Counted from the stretch's first letter, positions 20,733 through 30,967 are shown. The stretch is DNA of 47,514 bases from Sphingomonas sp. (GCF_023266535.1 NZ_JAHFPY010000009.1:1-47514), one strand, 5' to 3'. Notes: generated from the sequence alone by a model not told the origin. Numbers and translations: made by a program.

Positions 20733-21445
20733 CCCAATACCTCTCCGAGGAACGCCACCAGGCTCTGCCAGCTGCGCCGCTCCGCCGCCTCATGATAGAA
20801 AACGCCGGCGATGCCCATCTGGCCGGCATTGGGGTTGGTGAAGCCATGGCCAACATGGCCATAGGCGTGGATCTGCCAGTCGGCGCCGGCCGCCGTCAGC
20901 TCCTGCCCCAGCGCGACTACCGCTTGCGGCGGGACCATCGGGTCGTCCCAGCCATGATAGGCGGAGACCTTGGCCTTGATCGGCTGTGGCGGCAGGCCAG
21001 GCGGGTCGAACAGGCCGTGGAACGCGGCGACGCCAGCGACGTCAGCGCCCGACCGCGCCACGTCCAGCGCGCATTGCCCGCCGAAGCAATAGCCAATCAC
21101 CGCTATCTTGCTTGCCTCGACTTCGGCCAGGCCGCGCGCGGTTTCGAGTACCGCCAGCAGCCGGTCGCGCAGCGCGGCGCGGTCGGCCCTCAGCGCACCC
21201 ATCGCCGCGAAGGCGGCTTCCCTGTCGGTCCCAAGCGAGAAGCGGTGGCCAAACAGGTCGGCGACCAGGCTGTTGTAGCCGAGGTCCGCCAACCGCTCCG
21301 CGAAACCAAGCTCCAGCGGCTGCACGCCCATCACCGTCGGGATGATGAGGACAGTCGGCCGGGCATTGCCGCTGCCGTCATGGACCAGCACATGGTCGAG
21401 CGTCTGGCCGCCATAATCCTGCTTGATCGATCGCTGTTCGCTCAT
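20729..21445 (-). CDS. Dienelactone hydrolase family protein
   Basis: A 238-residue cytoplasmic alpha/beta hydrolase. The nucleophile elbow is GYCFGG with Cys120, followed by an acid residue in YHGWDDPMVP (Asp167 or Asp168) and the His in GHVGHGFTN (about 200). Cys in place of Ser is the mark of dienelactone hydrolases, which open lactones in aromatic breakdown. No aromatic pathway genes are next to it, so the natural substrate is open. The start overlaps the stop of the upstream repeat protein by four bases. Confidence 0.9.
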
Positions 21446-22680
21446 TTCGGTTCCTTCTCGGGATCGTCAACGCCGACGGATTTCAGGCTCTTGAACAGCG
21501 AATCATCGCGAACGCCCATGCGGTAAACTTGCATCCACATCTTCCTGGCGGTGTCCCTTTCGCCGTCTTCAAATGCGAGATCACCCGCAAGCCAGATGTT
21601 GGCTTCCGAAGGCTCGATTTCGAAGGACGCCGTCGCATCACTCTTACCGCCGGCAATGTCGCCGAGGTTTGCTCTTGCGCGGCCGCGACCGGCTAATACG
21701 TAGGCTCTGTCCCGTTTGCTAAGATTGGGAGCAGCAAGCGCCAACTCATACTCATTGCGGGCAGCCCAACTGTGGCGAACGCCGACTAAGGCATTACCGT
21801 AGTTGATGTGCCGCTGCGGATTGTGGGGGTCTAGTGCGACGGCAATCCGCAAGTCTTCGACGTTTACGTCCCGGTCCTGCAAGGCGACCACCTTCATCGG
21901 CGCGCGCACCGTTAGATACCACGCCCGCTTGGTTGGCTCTCGTTCGTGGTCGAACGCCCGGGTGCAATCGTCGACCAACTTCTGCGCGGCTGCGCGATCG
22001 CTGACGGACTCTTGGAAGTCGCAACGCTTGGCTTCGTTACCGTCAGGCTTGAACTGTCGTCGACGTTCTAAGTCCGCCCGAATCGCCTTGTCACCGTCCG
22101 TCATAGGCAAGGGATTGAGACGCTTCGCCGCTTCGTCGTAGCGGCCCAACCACATCAAGGCTTTGACGATTTCGATCTCAATCCCGTCGTTCGAGCCACC
22201 TAGCTCAGCCTGCTTCAGGCGATCGGCCGGGCTCCCTTCGAAATCGGCCAGATTGTACCGGACGAACGCGCGTTCCTGGTAAGCGCTGGCGTTATTGGGA
22301 GTGAGTTCGATCACGCGACTGCTGTCGATCAGGGCACGATCATAATAGCCAAGTTCGCCCAGCGTGTAGCTGCGCTCGTGGAGCGCATTGATGAAGTTGG
22401 GAGCCAGGGCCACCGCCTTGTCGAGACTAGGCAGCGCCTGGAGCGCCGCTCCGGCCTCATTCAAGCTGTAGGCCCAGCTGAAATAGAGAATCGCCTTCTG
22501 TCTGGCAGCTTTCGCGGTGTCGATCGCAGTTGCGCAAGACTGCGGCGGCATTTCAGACGGCTTGCCTTCGATCTTGGCGTTGCATGGATTGCTCAGATCC
22601 TCGGCGGTGGCCGCAAACATTTCCTGGGTCGCTGCTGGACCGAGCTGAGCCGCAAGCAATAACAACGCGCCAGCTATCAT
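21442..22680 (-). CDS. Secreted tetratricopeptide-repeat protein
   Basis: A 412-residue protein with an N-terminal signal (MIAGALLLLAAQLGPAA) and several degenerate TPR units. The clearest are AGAALQALPSLDKAVALAPN, then GYYDRALIDSSRVIELTPNN, then another around 300-330 (LDPHNPQRHINYGNALVG). Such proteins are scaffolds in the periplasm; no partner is evident. Composition is a little less GC-rich than the neighbours. Its ATG overlaps the recN stop by four bases, an arrangement that ties its translation to recN. Confidence 0.8.
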   Translation of the reverse strand: MIAGALLLLAAQLGPAATQEMFAATAEDLSNPCNAKIEGKPSEMPPQSCATAIDTAKAARQKAILYFSWAYSLNEAGAALQALPSLDKAVALAPNFINALHERSYTLGELGYYDRALIDSSRVIELTPNNASAYQERAFVRYNLADFEGSPADRLKQAELGGSNDGIEIEIVKALMWLGRYDEAAKRLNPLPMTDGDKAIRADLERRRQFKPDGNEAKRCDFQESVSDRAAAQKLVDDCTRAFDHEREPTKRAWYLTVRAPMKVVALQDRDVNVEDLRIAVALDPHNPQRHINYGNALVGVRHSWAARNEYELALAAPNLSKRDRAYVLAGRGRARANLGDIAGGKSDATASFEIEPSEANIWLAGDLAFEDGERDTARKMWMQVYRMGVRDDSLFKSLKSVGVDDPEKEPK

Positions 22681-24329
22681 GCTGCCTCCAATAGCCGCGC
22701 CGCCTGGGCGCGGGCCTCGTCGGTGATCGCCGCACCCGACAGCATCCTGGCGATTTCCTCGCGCCGCTCGTCGGGGGCCAGCTTGCGCACGAAAGTGCGG
22801 GTGACACCGTCCTCATGCGCCTTTTCAATGCGATAATGATGGGCGGCGCGCGCCGCCACCTGCGGCGAATGGGTCACCACCAGCAATTGCGACTTCTCAG
22901 CCAGCCGGGCCAGCCGCTCGCCGATCGCGCTGGCGACCGATCCGCCGACCCCGCGGTCGATCTCGTCGAAAATCATCGTCTGGGCGGTGCCCGCTTCGGC
23001 CAGCGCCACCTTCAGCGCGAGGATGAAGCGCGACAGTTCGCCGCCCGACGCGATCTTGGTCAGCGGACCGAACGGCGCGCCCGGATTTGTCGAAACTTCA
23101 AATTCAACCCGGTCGATGCCGAAGGCGCCCGGCTCGGCTTCGGTGATGGCGGTTCGGAACCGGGCTGCGTCCAGTTTCAGCGGGTGAAGCTCTCCCGCCA
23201 CCGCCTCGTCGAGGCGCGTTGCCGCCATGGTCCTCGCTTCGCGCAATTTGCCCACCGCTTCGTCAAAGCGGGTGCGAGCATCGGCCAATTCGCTCTCCAA
23301 CTGGGCGATCCGCTCGCCGCCGGCCTCTATTAGTGCCAGCTTGCCCTGCAGTTCTTCGCCCAGCGCCGCCAGCGCATCGGGTTCGACCCGGTGCTTGCGG
23401 GCCAATCCGCGAATATCGAACAGCCGCGCCTCGACCGCCTCCAGCCTGGCCGGATCGAACGCCAGCGCTTCGGCGGCGCGAGCAATCCTGTCTTCGGCCT
23501 CGCTGCCCTCGATCAGCGCCCGATCGAGGCTGGCTAGCGCTTCGGCCAGCAAGGGATGATCGGCGGCACCACGCTCGATCTTACGAGCCGCCGCGCGCAA
23601 TTGCGCCAGCGCGCCTTCGGAGCCGCCGAGCAGCTCGTCGAGCCCGGTCAGCGTCTCACCGGCCTTGGCGCCGGCCTGCATTGCAGCGCGTTGCTCCGAC
23701 AGGGTGGTTTCCTCACCGGTTTCCGGCGCCAGCGCGGCAATCTCTTTCGCCGCATGCTCCAGCCACTCCCGGTCCCGTTCCGCCGCCTCCGAGGCTTCCC
23801 GCGCCGTCCCCAACTCGCTCGACAGCCGCTCGATCTCGGCCCAACCGGCGGCAACAGCGCTCGCGTCGACCCGCCCGTAAAGATCGAGCAGAGCCCGATG
23901 GCCGCGCGGATTGAGCAGTCCCCGGTCGTCATGCTGGCCGTGGATTTCGACCAGGCCGTTGGCGATGTCGCGCAGCAGCGACGCCGGCACCCCGACCGGC
24001 CCGGCAAAGGCGCGGCTGCCGCCGTCGGCCTTGAGTGTCCGCCGGACCAGCAACGGCTCGCCCGGCTCGGGCTCGATTCCCTGCTCGGACAGCAGGGCGA
24101 AAACGGGATGATCGGCGGGCAACTCGAATTCGGCGGCGACGCTGGCCTGCGGCTGGCCGCTGCGCACCAGCCCGGTGTCGGCCCGGACGCCGAGCGCCAG
24201 CCCGAGGCTATCCAGCAAGATCGATTTCCCGGCGCCGGTTTCGCCGGTCAGCACGCCAAGGCCCGGCTCGAATTCCAGCTCGAGCCGGTCAATCAGCACC
24301 ACGTCGCGGATCGACAGCTGCCTAAGCAT
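22677..24329 (-). CDS. recN: DNA repair protein RecN
   Basis: An SMC-like ATPase acting at double-strand breaks. The 550 residues begin LRQLSIRDVVLIDRLELEF and have Walker A GETGAGKSILLDSLGL. A coiled-coil middle follows, then the signature ASGGELSRFILALK and Walker B MIFDEIDRGVGG close to the C-terminus. Length is normal. It follows bamD by 17 bases, the usual alphaproteobacterial order. Confidence 0.96.
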   Translation of the reverse strand: MLRQLSIRDVVLIDRLELEFEPGLGVLTGETGAGKSILLDSLGLALGVRADTGLVRSGQPQASVAAEFELPADHPVFALLSEQGIEPEPGEPLLVRRTLKADGGSRAFAGPVGVPASLLRDIANGLVEIHGQHDDRGLLNPRGHRALLDLYGRVDASAVAAGWAEIERLSSELGTAREASEAAERDREWLEHAAKEIAALAPETGEETTLSEQRAAMQAGAKAGETLTGLDELLGGSEGALAQLRAAARKIERGAADHPLLAEALASLDRALIEGSEAEDRIARAAEALAFDPARLEAVEARLFDIRGLARKHRVEPDALAALGEELQGKLALIEAGGERIAQLESELADARTRFDEAVGKLREARTMAATRLDEAVAGELHPLKLDAARFRTAITEAEPGAFGIDRVEFEVSTNPGAPFGPLTKIASGGELSRFILALKVALAEAGTAQTMIFDEIDRGVGGSVASAIGERLARLAEKSQLLVVTHSPQVAARAAHHYRIEKAHEDGVTRTFVRKLAPDERREEIARMLSGAAITDEARAQAARLLEAA

Positions 24330-24346
24330 GCCGCCGATATCCCGCT

Positions 24347-25147
24347 CTAGCTATTGGACTTGGCAGCCAGCGCCGAGGGCACATGCCGCTCGATCAAATC
24401 GTAGCTGCGCTTGTACCACTTGCTGCCAGGATAGTTGCGGCCGAGCACGGCCGCAGCCTTGTGGGCCTCATCGGGCAAGCCGAGGTTCAAATAGCTTTCG
24501 ACCAGCCGCTCGAGCGCCTCGGGAGTATGGCTGGTCGTCTGATATCTATCGACCACGATGCGGAAGCGGGAGGTGGCGCTCAGCCAATTGCCCTGGCGCT
24601 GGTAAAAGCGGCCGATCTCCATCTCCTTGCCAGCAAGGTGATCGTTGATCAGGTCGAGCTTCAGCCGCGCGTCGCTGGCATAGCGGCTTTGCGGGTAGCG
24701 GCGGATCAGCTCGTTGAAGCTGTCCGAAGCCTGCTGGGTGATCTTCTGGTCGCGCGTCACATCCTCGATCTGCTGATAATAGCTCATCGCGATGAGGTAG
24801 TTGGCGTAGGGCGCGTCCTTGTTGCCCGGATGGATGGTCAGGAAGCGCTGCGCCGAACTGACCGCGTCAGGATATTTCTGCGCCATATAGTAACTGAAGG
24901 CGCTCATCAGCTGGGCTCGGCGTGCCCACACCGAATAGGGATGCTGGCGCTCGACCTCGTCGAACAGCTTGGCCGATTCCTCATAGCGTCCCTGGTCGGA
25001 CCGCTGCTTGGCAAGCGTGTAGAGGGTGTTGACGTCCCGCGCGACATAGGCGGTGTCGCCCTTGACCTTCTTGCCGGCGCAGCCGGCGACAGGAAGCAGG
25101 ATTACAGGCAGCAGCAACAGCGCCGCGATACGGGTCTTGTTCACCAT
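24347..25147 (-). CDS. bamD: Outer membrane assembly lipoprotein BamD
   Basis: Essential lipoprotein of the BAM complex, which folds beta-barrel proteins into the outer membrane. The 266-residue precursor has a lipoprotein signal ending in LPVAGC, then TPR-like helical repeats (LYTLAKQRSDQGRYEESAKL, HPYSVWARRAQLMSAFSYY, QQIEDVTRDQKITQQA). The ATG at 25147 has AGGAAAG upstream and gives MVNKTRIAALLLLP; a TTG further upstream would spoil the signal peptide. Confidence 0.94.
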   Translation of the reverse strand: MVNKTRIAALLLLPVILLPVAGCAGKKVKGDTAYVARDVNTLYTLAKQRSDQGRYEESAKLFDEVERQHPYSVWARRAQLMSAFSYYMAQKYPDAVSSAQRFLTIHPGNKDAPYANYLIAMSYYQQIEDVTRDQKITQQASDSFNELIRRYPQSRYASDARLKLDLINDHLAGKEMEIGRFYQRQGNWLSATSRFRIVVDRYQTTSHTPEALERLVESYLNLGLPDEAHKAAAVLGRNYPGSKWYKRSYDLIERHVPSALAAKSNS

Positions 25148-25207
25148 AGAAACTTTCCTAGCGCGGGCTGCACACAAGTCCAAGCGGCCTTTCGCTCCCC
25201 TGAACGC

Positions 25208-26161
25208 TCAAGCCGGCTTCGCGACCGTTTTATCCTCTTCCTCTTCGGTTCTGAGGAAGCTGTCGGGCTTGAGGCCCATCCAGACCAGTGCCGGCGAGGA
25301 GATGTAGATCGACGAATAGGTACCGATGAAGGTGCCGAGCAGGATGGCGATGGTCAGGCCGAACAAGATGTCCGGGCCGAGCACCAGCAAGACCGCCAGC
25401 GCCAGCATGATCGACAGCGATGTAACGATCGTTCGCGACAGCGTTTCGTTTAGCGAGAAGTTGAGCAACGCGACGATTTCCATCTTGCGATACTTGCGCA
25501 AATTCTCGCGGATGCGGTCGTAGATCACGACCGTATCGTTCAGCGAATAGCCGACGATGGCGAGGAACGCGGCGACGATGTTGAGGTCGACCTGCAACTG
25601 GGTGACGGCAAAAAAGCCGAGCACCATCGACACGTCGTGGAACAGGGTGACCAGCGCCCCGACGCCGAACTGCCATTCGAACCGGAACCAGATGTAGATG
25701 GCGATGCCCAACATGGCGAAGGCAATCGCCAGCGCGCCGTCCCACGCCAGTTCGCCACTGACCTTGCCGGAAACCGATTCGCCCGCGGTGATCTGAACGC
25801 CGGGATAGTCCTGGATGATCGCCGCGCGGACCTTGGTCACCACCTGGTTGGCGGCTGCTTCCGGTCCCTCCGGCTTGGGCAGGCGAATCTGGTAGGTCTT
25901 GTTGTCGCCGAATTCCTGGATGCTGGCCTCACCGACGTTGAGGGTGGCGACCTTGCCGCGGAGGTCCTCGATATTGACCGGCTTGGCGAAGGTCGCCCGC
26001 ACGACCTGGCCGCCGACGAAGTCGATGCCGAGGTTGAGGCCGCGCACGCCGACCAGCACCAGGCTGCCGACGGTGGCGATGATCGACACGATGAGGGCGA
26101 AGTTGCGCCACTTCATGAAGTCGATGTTGGTATTGTCGGGAACGAGCTTGAGCAGTTTCAT
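25208..26161 (-). CDS. secF: Protein translocase subunit SecF
   Basis: Membrane subunit that, with SecD, uses the proton gradient to pull exported proteins through SecYEG. The 317 residues have an N-terminal helix, the conserved LNLGIDFVGGQVV, and five more membrane segments. These include YSLNDTVVIYDRIREN and SIMLALAVLLVLGPD. It starts 13 bases after secD. Confidence 0.96.
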   Translation of the reverse strand: MKLLKLVPDNTNIDFMKWRNFALIVSIIATVGSLVLVGVRGLNLGIDFVGGQVVRATFAKPVNIEDLRGKVATLNVGEASIQEFGDNKTYQIRLPKPEGPEAAANQVVTKVRAAIIQDYPGVQITAGESVSGKVSGELAWDGALAIAFAMLGIAIYIWFRFEWQFGVGALVTLFHDVSMVLGFFAVTQLQVDLNIVAAFLAIVGYSLNDTVVIYDRIRENLRKYRKMEIVALLNFSLNETLSRTIVTSLSIMLALAVLLVLGPDILFGLTIAILLGTFIGTYSSIYISSPALVWMGLKPDSFLRTEEEEDKTVAKPA

Positions 26162-26174
26162 GGGTTCATTCCCG

Positions 26175-27761
26175 TTAGATGTTGATCGCGCGCGGGCGCT
26201 TGGACTTGACCCACAGCGAAACCAGCATCCGGGTGAAATTCACCGCCGTGAACACCGAGGTGATGATGCCGATCAGCAGCACGACCGCGAATCCGCGGAT
26301 CGGGCCGGAACCGAAATACATCATCAGGGCGGCGGCAATGGTGTTGGTGATATTGGCGTCGAAGATCGCGGTCGAGGCTTCCTTGTAGCCCGTCTCCAGC
26401 GCGTCGAGCACCCGCCTGCCTCGTCTCAATTCCTCGCGGATGCGTTCGTTGATCAGCACGTTGGCGTCGACCGCCGCGCCGATCGTCAGCACGAAGCCGG
26501 CGATGCCCGGCAGGGTCAGCGTGGCGTTGAACACCGCCATGATGCCGAGGATCATGAATGCATTCACGATCAGAGCCAACGATGCATAGATGCCGAACCG
26601 GCCATAGGTGATGACCATCAGCCCGATCACCGCCAGCGTGGCGAAGATCGAAGCGATGGTGCCGGCCTGGATCGAATCCCGGCCAAGCTCGGCGCTGACG
26701 GTCCGCTCCTCGACCACGTTCAGCGTTACTGGCAGCTTGCCCGACGACAGGTTGATCGCCAGCTGGTTGGCGCTCTGGACCGTGAAATTGCCGCCGGTGA
26801 TCTGGCCTTGGCCGCCGAGAATCGGCGTCTGGATGGTCGGCGCCGACAGCACCTTGTTGTCTAGGATGATGGCGAAGGGCTTGCCGATATTCTCTTGCGT
26901 CACGCGCCCGAACCGGCGTGCCCCGGCGGCATTGAAGGTGAAATCGATCGCCGGGCGGCCGTCCTGGTCAAAGCCCTGCTTGGCCCGGACCAGCTGCTCC
27001 CCCGACACGATCACCCGGCGCTCAACCGCGACCGCGCCGCTGCCGTCGGCCATTGGCAGGACCTGCGTGCCCCGTGCGGGACGTCCTGACGCATCGGGCT
27101 GCTGTGCGGCGACCAGCTTGAACTCGAGCCGCGCGGTCTGGCCGATCAGCTGCTTTAGCGCCTCGGGGTCCTCGACGCCCGGGACCTGCACGAAAATGCG
27201 CCGGTCGCCCTGGTTGATGACGGTGATTTCCTTGGTTCCGCCCGGGTCGATCCGGCGCCGGACGACGTCGCGCGCCACGGTCAGCGAATCCTTCAGCGCC
27301 TGCTTGGAGCCGGACGCGGTCGGGGTCAGGACGATGCGGTTGCCGTCCATCGTGCTGACGTCCCAGTCGCGCGTGCCGGTCAGGCCCTGCGGCTGGCTCA
27401 GCGTCCGCATGCGCTCGAATGCGGCGTCCAGCTGGGTCGGATCGCGGACGACGAAGCTCAGCTTGCCGCCCGAGGTCGAGACATCGCCGATGGCGATTTT
27501 CGGCTCGCCCCGGCGCAGCTCGGTCGTGACTTCCTCTTCCTTGGCCTGCAGCCGCGATTTGGCCGCGTCGGCGATATCCGCTTCGAGCAGCAACTGGCTG
27601 CCGCCGGCGATGTCGAGACCAAGGTTGATGCGCGCGCTCGGTACCCAGCCCGGCCAGCGCTCGACCTGCTCCTTGGGGAGCAGGCTCGGGATCGCCAGCA
27701 AAATGCCGACGAGAATGGTGAGGCTGACCGCCCAGACCTTCCAACGGGGGAAATCGAACAT
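26175..27761 (-). CDS. secD: Protein translocase subunit SecD
   Basis: Partner of SecF in the Sec translocon. The 528 residues show the first membrane helix, INLGLDIAGGSQLLLEAD, and a large periplasmic domain (about 40-350). The C-terminal six-helix block includes LPGIAGFVLTIGAAVDANVLINERIREE and the GFAVVLLIGIITSVFTAV end. Length and order (yajC-secD-secF) are usual. Confidence 0.97.
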   Translation of the reverse strand: MFDFPRWKVWAVSLTILVGILLAIPSLLPKEQVERWPGWVPSARINLGLDIAGGSQLLLEADIADAAKSRLQAKEEEVTTELRRGEPKIAIGDVSTSGGKLSFVVRDPTQLDAAFERMRTLSQPQGLTGTRDWDVSTMDGNRIVLTPTASGSKQALKDSLTVARDVVRRRIDPGGTKEITVINQGDRRIFVQVPGVEDPEALKQLIGQTARLEFKLVAAQQPDASGRPARGTQVLPMADGSGAVAVERRVIVSGEQLVRAKQGFDQDGRPAIDFTFNAAGARRFGRVTQENIGKPFAIILDNKVLSAPTIQTPILGGQGQITGGNFTVQSANQLAINLSSGKLPVTLNVVEERTVSAELGRDSIQAGTIASIFATLAVIGLMVITYGRFGIYASLALIVNAFMILGIMAVFNATLTLPGIAGFVLTIGAAVDANVLINERIREELRRGRRVLDALETGYKEASTAIFDANITNTIAAALMMYFGSGPIRGFAVVLLIGIITSVFTAVNFTRMLVSLWVKSKRPRAINI

Positions 27762-27776
27762 TTTGGAATCGGTCCC

Positions 27777-28106
27777 TTAGTCGTTGGCGGGCGTGGCGGT
27801 CGGATCGACGACCTGGCTCAACGTCGACTTCAAGGCCTGGACCCGGACGTTTTGGGCGATTTCGATTTCCACTTCCGTGTCGCCGACCTTGGTGACCCTG
27901 CCGATCAGCCCGCCGCCGGTGACCACCCGGTCGCCCTTCTTGACCGCCGCGATCCTCGCCTGATGCTCCTTCATCCGCTTCTGCTGCGGACGGAACAGCA
28001 GGAACCAGAAGATGACGAAAACGAGCAGCAGCGGCGCGATGTTGGAAAACAGGAATGCCGTCCCTGACGGCGCGGCGGCGGCAGCGAGAAGCATGGGATT
28101 GGTCAT
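27777..28106 (-). CDS. yajC: Preprotein translocase accessory subunit YajC
   Basis: A 109-residue single-pass membrane protein with helix LLLVFVIFWFLLFRPQQKR. A small basic and beta-rich cytoplasmic domain follows (VKKGDRVVTGGGLIGRVTKV). It associates with SecDF. The ATG at 28106 gives MTNPMLLAAAAAP; it begins the co-directional run yajC-secD-secF-bamD-recN. Confidence 0.94.
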   Translation of the reverse strand: MTNPMLLAAAAAPSGTAFLFSNIAPLLLVFVIFWFLLFRPQQKRMKEHQARIAAVKKGDRVVTGGGLIGRVTKVGDTEVEIEIAQNVRVQALKSTLSQVVDPTATPAND

Positions 28107-28272
28107 TGGCCGGGGAAACTCTTCTTCTGGTGCGCGCTTGATGTGCCCCAAGCGCAGGAAGTGGCGCGCCGCCTATCACGCCCCAGCCCGACTTGCCAAG
28201 GGAGCCCGCCTTGCCAAGCGATGCTCATCGCCCTAGATGCGCCGCTCCCGCGTCCCATGGGGCGCGGCCGGT

Positions 28273-28349
28273 CGGGGCGTAGCGCAGCCTGGTAGCGCAT
28301 CACACTGGGGGTGTGGGGGTCGCTGGTTCGAATCCAGTCGCCCCGACCA
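28273..28349 (+). tRNA. tRNA-Pro (anticodon GGG)
   Basis: A complete 77-base cloverleaf. Acceptor CGGGGCG pairs with CGCCCCG, and the D stem is GCGC/GCGC. Anticodon stem TCACA/TGTGG encloses loop CTGGGGG, with anticodon GGG at 28307-28309. T arm is GCTGG-TTCGAAT-CCAGT, followed by discriminator A and encoded CCA (28347-28349). It reads CCC proline codons. Confidence 0.96.
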
Positions 28350-28393
28350 TCTTCAAATATCGACCATCCGGGGGATGGCCGATATTTGAAGAT
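28349..28393 (+). repeat. Long hairpin directly after tRNA-Pro, before the DUF2459 gene
   Basis: A perfect 14-base stem, ATCTTCAAATATCG pairing with CGATATTTGAAGAT, encloses an inner CCATCC-GGG-GGATGG hairpin. The stem begins at the final A of the encoded tRNA CCA and ends three bases before the ATG at 28397. The GAAGAT that could serve as ribosome binding site is inside the 3' arm. No T-run follows, so it is not a classical terminator. Confidence 0.85.
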
Positions 28394-28396
28394 CAA

Positions 28397-29092
28397 ATGA
28401 CCCGCCGCCGCTCCCGCAAATATCGCTGGACCGCCCGCATCGCCCTGGCGATCCTGGCTGTTCCACTGACTTATATCGTCGCTGCGCTGGTCGGCGCCCT
28501 GGTCCCGGTCAATTCCGGCTGGCGCGAACCCGACCGTGGCATCACCATCTATATCGCCGACAACGGCGTCCACGCCGACCTGGTCGTGCCCGCCAGCGTC
28601 CAGGGCCTCGACTGGCGGCCATTGGTGCCCAAATCCGACATGGCCAATGTCCCGGCCGATGCGCAATGGATTGCGTTCGGCGCCGGCGAGCGCCGGGTCT
28701 ATCTCGAAACCCCGACCTGGGGCGATCTCAGCGTTAGGACCGCCGCGGTCGCGCTGACCGGCGGCGAGCAGGTGATGCATGTCGAGTGGGTCGAAGACCC
28801 GACGTTCGCTGCCCGCGCCATCCGCCTGACGCCCGAGCAATATCGCCGGCTGTGGGCCGCGATCCGCGAGGGGTTTATTTTCGATGCCAACGGCAAGCCG
28901 GTCCGGATCGACCATCCCGGTTATGGGCCGCGTGACGCCTTCTACCACGGCAACGGCAAGGCCAACGCCTTCCACACTTGCAACCAATGGGCCGCCAGCC
29001 GCCTCCGCCTCGCCGGGGTCAAGGCGCCGCTGTGGTCGCCGTTCGTCCAGGGATTGGTCGCCTACTACCGGCCGGCCGATCAGAGGACGTAA
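28397..29092 (+). CDS. DUF2459 (TIGR02117-like) membrane-anchored protein
   Basis: A 231-residue protein with one N-terminal membrane anchor (about 15-37, [21 protein letters not shown]). An exported domain follows that carries [17 protein letters not shown], the conserved opening of DUF2459. It ends with [23 protein letters not shown]-type sequence, where a His/Cys pair is conserved. Function is unknown; the Cys, His and Asn arrangement hints at a papain-like or NlpC-like fold, which I only infer. The stop region overlaps hslU by 13 bases, convergently. Confidence 0.86.
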   Translation: MTRRRSRKYRWTARIALAILAVPLTYIVAALVGALVPVNSGWREPDRGITIYIADNGVHADLVVPASVQGLDWRPLVPKSDMANVPADAQWIAFGAGERRVYLETPTWGDLSVRTAAVALTGGEQVMHVEWVEDPTFAARAIRLTPEQYRRLWAAIREGFIFDANGKPVRIDHPGYGPRDAFYHGNGKANAFHTCNQWAASRLRLAGVKAPLWSPFVQGLVAYYRPADQRT

Positions 29093-30378
29093 CGGCTGAG
29101 GTCGGCATTCTTCGCAATTCCGGCGAGTTGCTGCTCGACGAAGGCGGCGTCGATGACCAGCGTCTCGCCCTTGCGATCCTCGGCGGTGAAGCTGATGTCC
29201 TCGACCAGCCGCTCCATCACCGTTTGTAGGCGGCGAGCGCCGATATTCTCGAGTGCGTCGTTCACTTCGGCGGCAATCCGCGCCAGCGCGGCGATGCCAT
29301 CGTCGGTGAAGTCGATGGTGACCTCCTCGGTCGCCAGCAGGGCGCGATACTGCTCGGTCAGGCTGGCCCGCGTGGCCGACAGGATGCGGACGAAATCCTC
29401 TTCGCTGAGCGCACTCAATTCCACCCGGATCGGCAGGCGGCCCTGAAGCTCGGGGAGCAGGTCGGCGGGCTTGGCGACGTGGAAGGCGCCGGAGGCGATG
29501 AACAAGATATGGTCGGTCTTGATCGGCCCATATTTGGTCGCGACCGTGGTGCCCTCGATCAGCGGCAGAAGGTCGCGCTGCACGCCTTCGCGGCTGACCG
29601 AGCCGCCGCGCACGTCGCTGACCGCGATCTTGTCGATCTCGTCGAGGAAGACGATCCCGTTGGCCTCGGCGTCGGTCAGCGCAACGCGGGTGACGTCGTC
29701 CTGGTCGACGCGCTTGTCGGCCTCCTCCTCGACCAGCTTGGTGAAGGCATCGCGGACCTTGAGCTTGCGCTTCTTCTTCGGAGGGCCGCCCATCGCCTTG
29801 GACATCATCTCGGACAGGTTGAACGCCATGGCGCCGCCGTTGCCTGGGATTTCGAACGGCATGGCGGGCGCCTCGGCGACTTCGATCTCAACCTCGGCAT
29901 TGTCGAGGCTACCGTCGGCAAAACGTGCGCGGAAGCTGGCGCGGGTCGCTTCCGACGAGCCCTTGCCGGTCAGCGCATCGAGCAGCCGGTCCATCGCCGC
30001 ACTCTCCGAAGTTTCGCGGACCTTGTCGCGGCGCCGCTCGCGCTCCAGCCTCACCGCCTCCTCGACCAGGTCGCGGGCGATCTGCTCGACGTCGCGGCCG
30101 ACATAGCCGACCTCGGTGAACTTGGTCGCCTCGACCTTGACGAACGGCGCATCGGCCAGCTTCGCCAGCCGGCGACTGATCTCGGTCTTGCCGACCCCGG
30201 TCGGCCCGATCATCAGGATATTCTTGGGTGTGACCTCGTCGCGCAGCTCGGGCGACAGGCGCTGCCGCCGCCAGCGGTTGCGCAAGGCGACCGCCACGGC
30301 TTTCTTCGCGTCATGCTGCCCGACGATATGCTCGTCGAGGGCGGCGACGATTGCCTTGGGTGTCAGGGCATCGTTCAT
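29080..30378 (-). CDS. hslU: ATP-dependent protease ATPase subunit HslU
   Basis: Unfolds substrates and feeds them to the HslV peptidase. The 432 residues have Walker [16 protein letters not shown], the pore loop GYVGRD, Walker [12 protein letters not shown], and the C-terminal tail DLSRYVL that docks in HslV. The ATG at 30378 ([11 protein letters not shown]) overlaps the hslV stop by four bases. Confidence 0.97.
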   Translation of the reverse strand: MNDALTPKAIVAALDEHIVGQHDAKKAVAVALRNRWRRQRLSPELRDEVTPKNILMIGPTGVGKTEISRRLAKLADAPFVKVEATKFTEVGYVGRDVEQIARDLVEEAVRLERERRRDKVRETSESAAMDRLLDALTGKGSSEATRASFRARFADGSLDNAEVEIEVAEAPAMPFEIPGNGGAMAFNLSEMMSKAMGGPPKKKRKLKVRDAFTKLVEEEADKRVDQDDVTRVALTDAEANGIVFLDEIDKIAVSDVRGGSVSREGVQRDLLPLIEGTTVATKYGPIKTDHILFIASGAFHVAKPADLLPELQGRLPIRVELSALSEEDFVRILSATRASLTEQYRALLATEEVTIDFTDDGIAALARIAAEVNDALENIGARRLQTVMERLVEDISFTAEDRKGETLVIDAAFVEQQLAGIAKNADLSRYVL

Positions 30379-30911
30379 TCGCTGATGCTCTCGATGGTCA
30401 ACTGGTCGTTGGTGAACACGCACACCTCGGCGGCGATGGCCATCGCGCGGCGCGCCAGCTTCTCCGGGTCCTGCTCATATTCGGTCAGTGCCCGCGCCGC
30501 GGCGAGCGCATAATTGCCGCCCGATCCGATCGCAGCGATGCCGCCTTCCGGCTCCAGCACGTCACCGTTGCCGGTCAGGATCAGCAGCGTGTCCTTGTCG
30601 GCGACGATCATCATCGCTTCGAGGTTGCGGAGATATTTGTCGGTCCGCCAATCCTTGGCCAGCTCGACCGCGGCGCGGAGCAGCTGGCCGCGATGCGCCT
30701 CCAGCTTCTTCTCCAGCCGCTCGAACAGGGTGAAGGCGTCGGCGGTGGCGCCGGCGAAGCCGCCGATCACGCTGCCGTCGCCCAGCCGCCGCACCTTCTT
30801 GGCATTGGGCTTGATCACCGTATTGCCCAGGCTGACCTGGCCATCGCCCGCAACGACGGTCTTGCCGTCCTTCTTCACCCCCAGGATGGTGGTGCCATGA
30901 TATTGTTCCAA
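30375..30911 (-). CDS. hslV: ATP-dependent protease peptidase subunit HslV
   Basis: Threonine peptidase of the HslUV protease. The 178-residue precursor reads [16 protein letters not shown]; removal of the first six residues would expose the nucleophile Thr7. Also visible are [13 protein letters not shown] and the C-terminal [16 protein letters not shown] block. No ATG is available at the right place; the TTG at 30911 has GGGAG six bases upstream and is the evident start. Confidence 0.95.
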   Translation of the reverse strand: MEQYHGTTILGVKKDGKTVVAGDGQVSLGNTVIKPNAKKVRRLGDGSVIGGFAGATADAFTLFERLEKKLEAHRGQLLRAAVELAKDWRTDKYLRNLEAMMIVADKDTLLILTGNGDVLEPEGGIAAIGSGGNYALAAARALTEYEQDPEKLARRAMAIAAEVCVFTNDQLTIESISE

Positions 30912-30967
30912 CTTAAGCTCCCGCTCGGGTTTCGAGCGGATGTGGGAAGGGATTGCAGCCCGTGCAA

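Noticed and set aside
28103-28987. Minus-strand frame across tRNA-Pro and the DUF2459 gene
   Set aside because: It includes the antisense of a tRNA ([17 protein letters not shown] is a well-known tRNA-derived false protein) and of a real gene.
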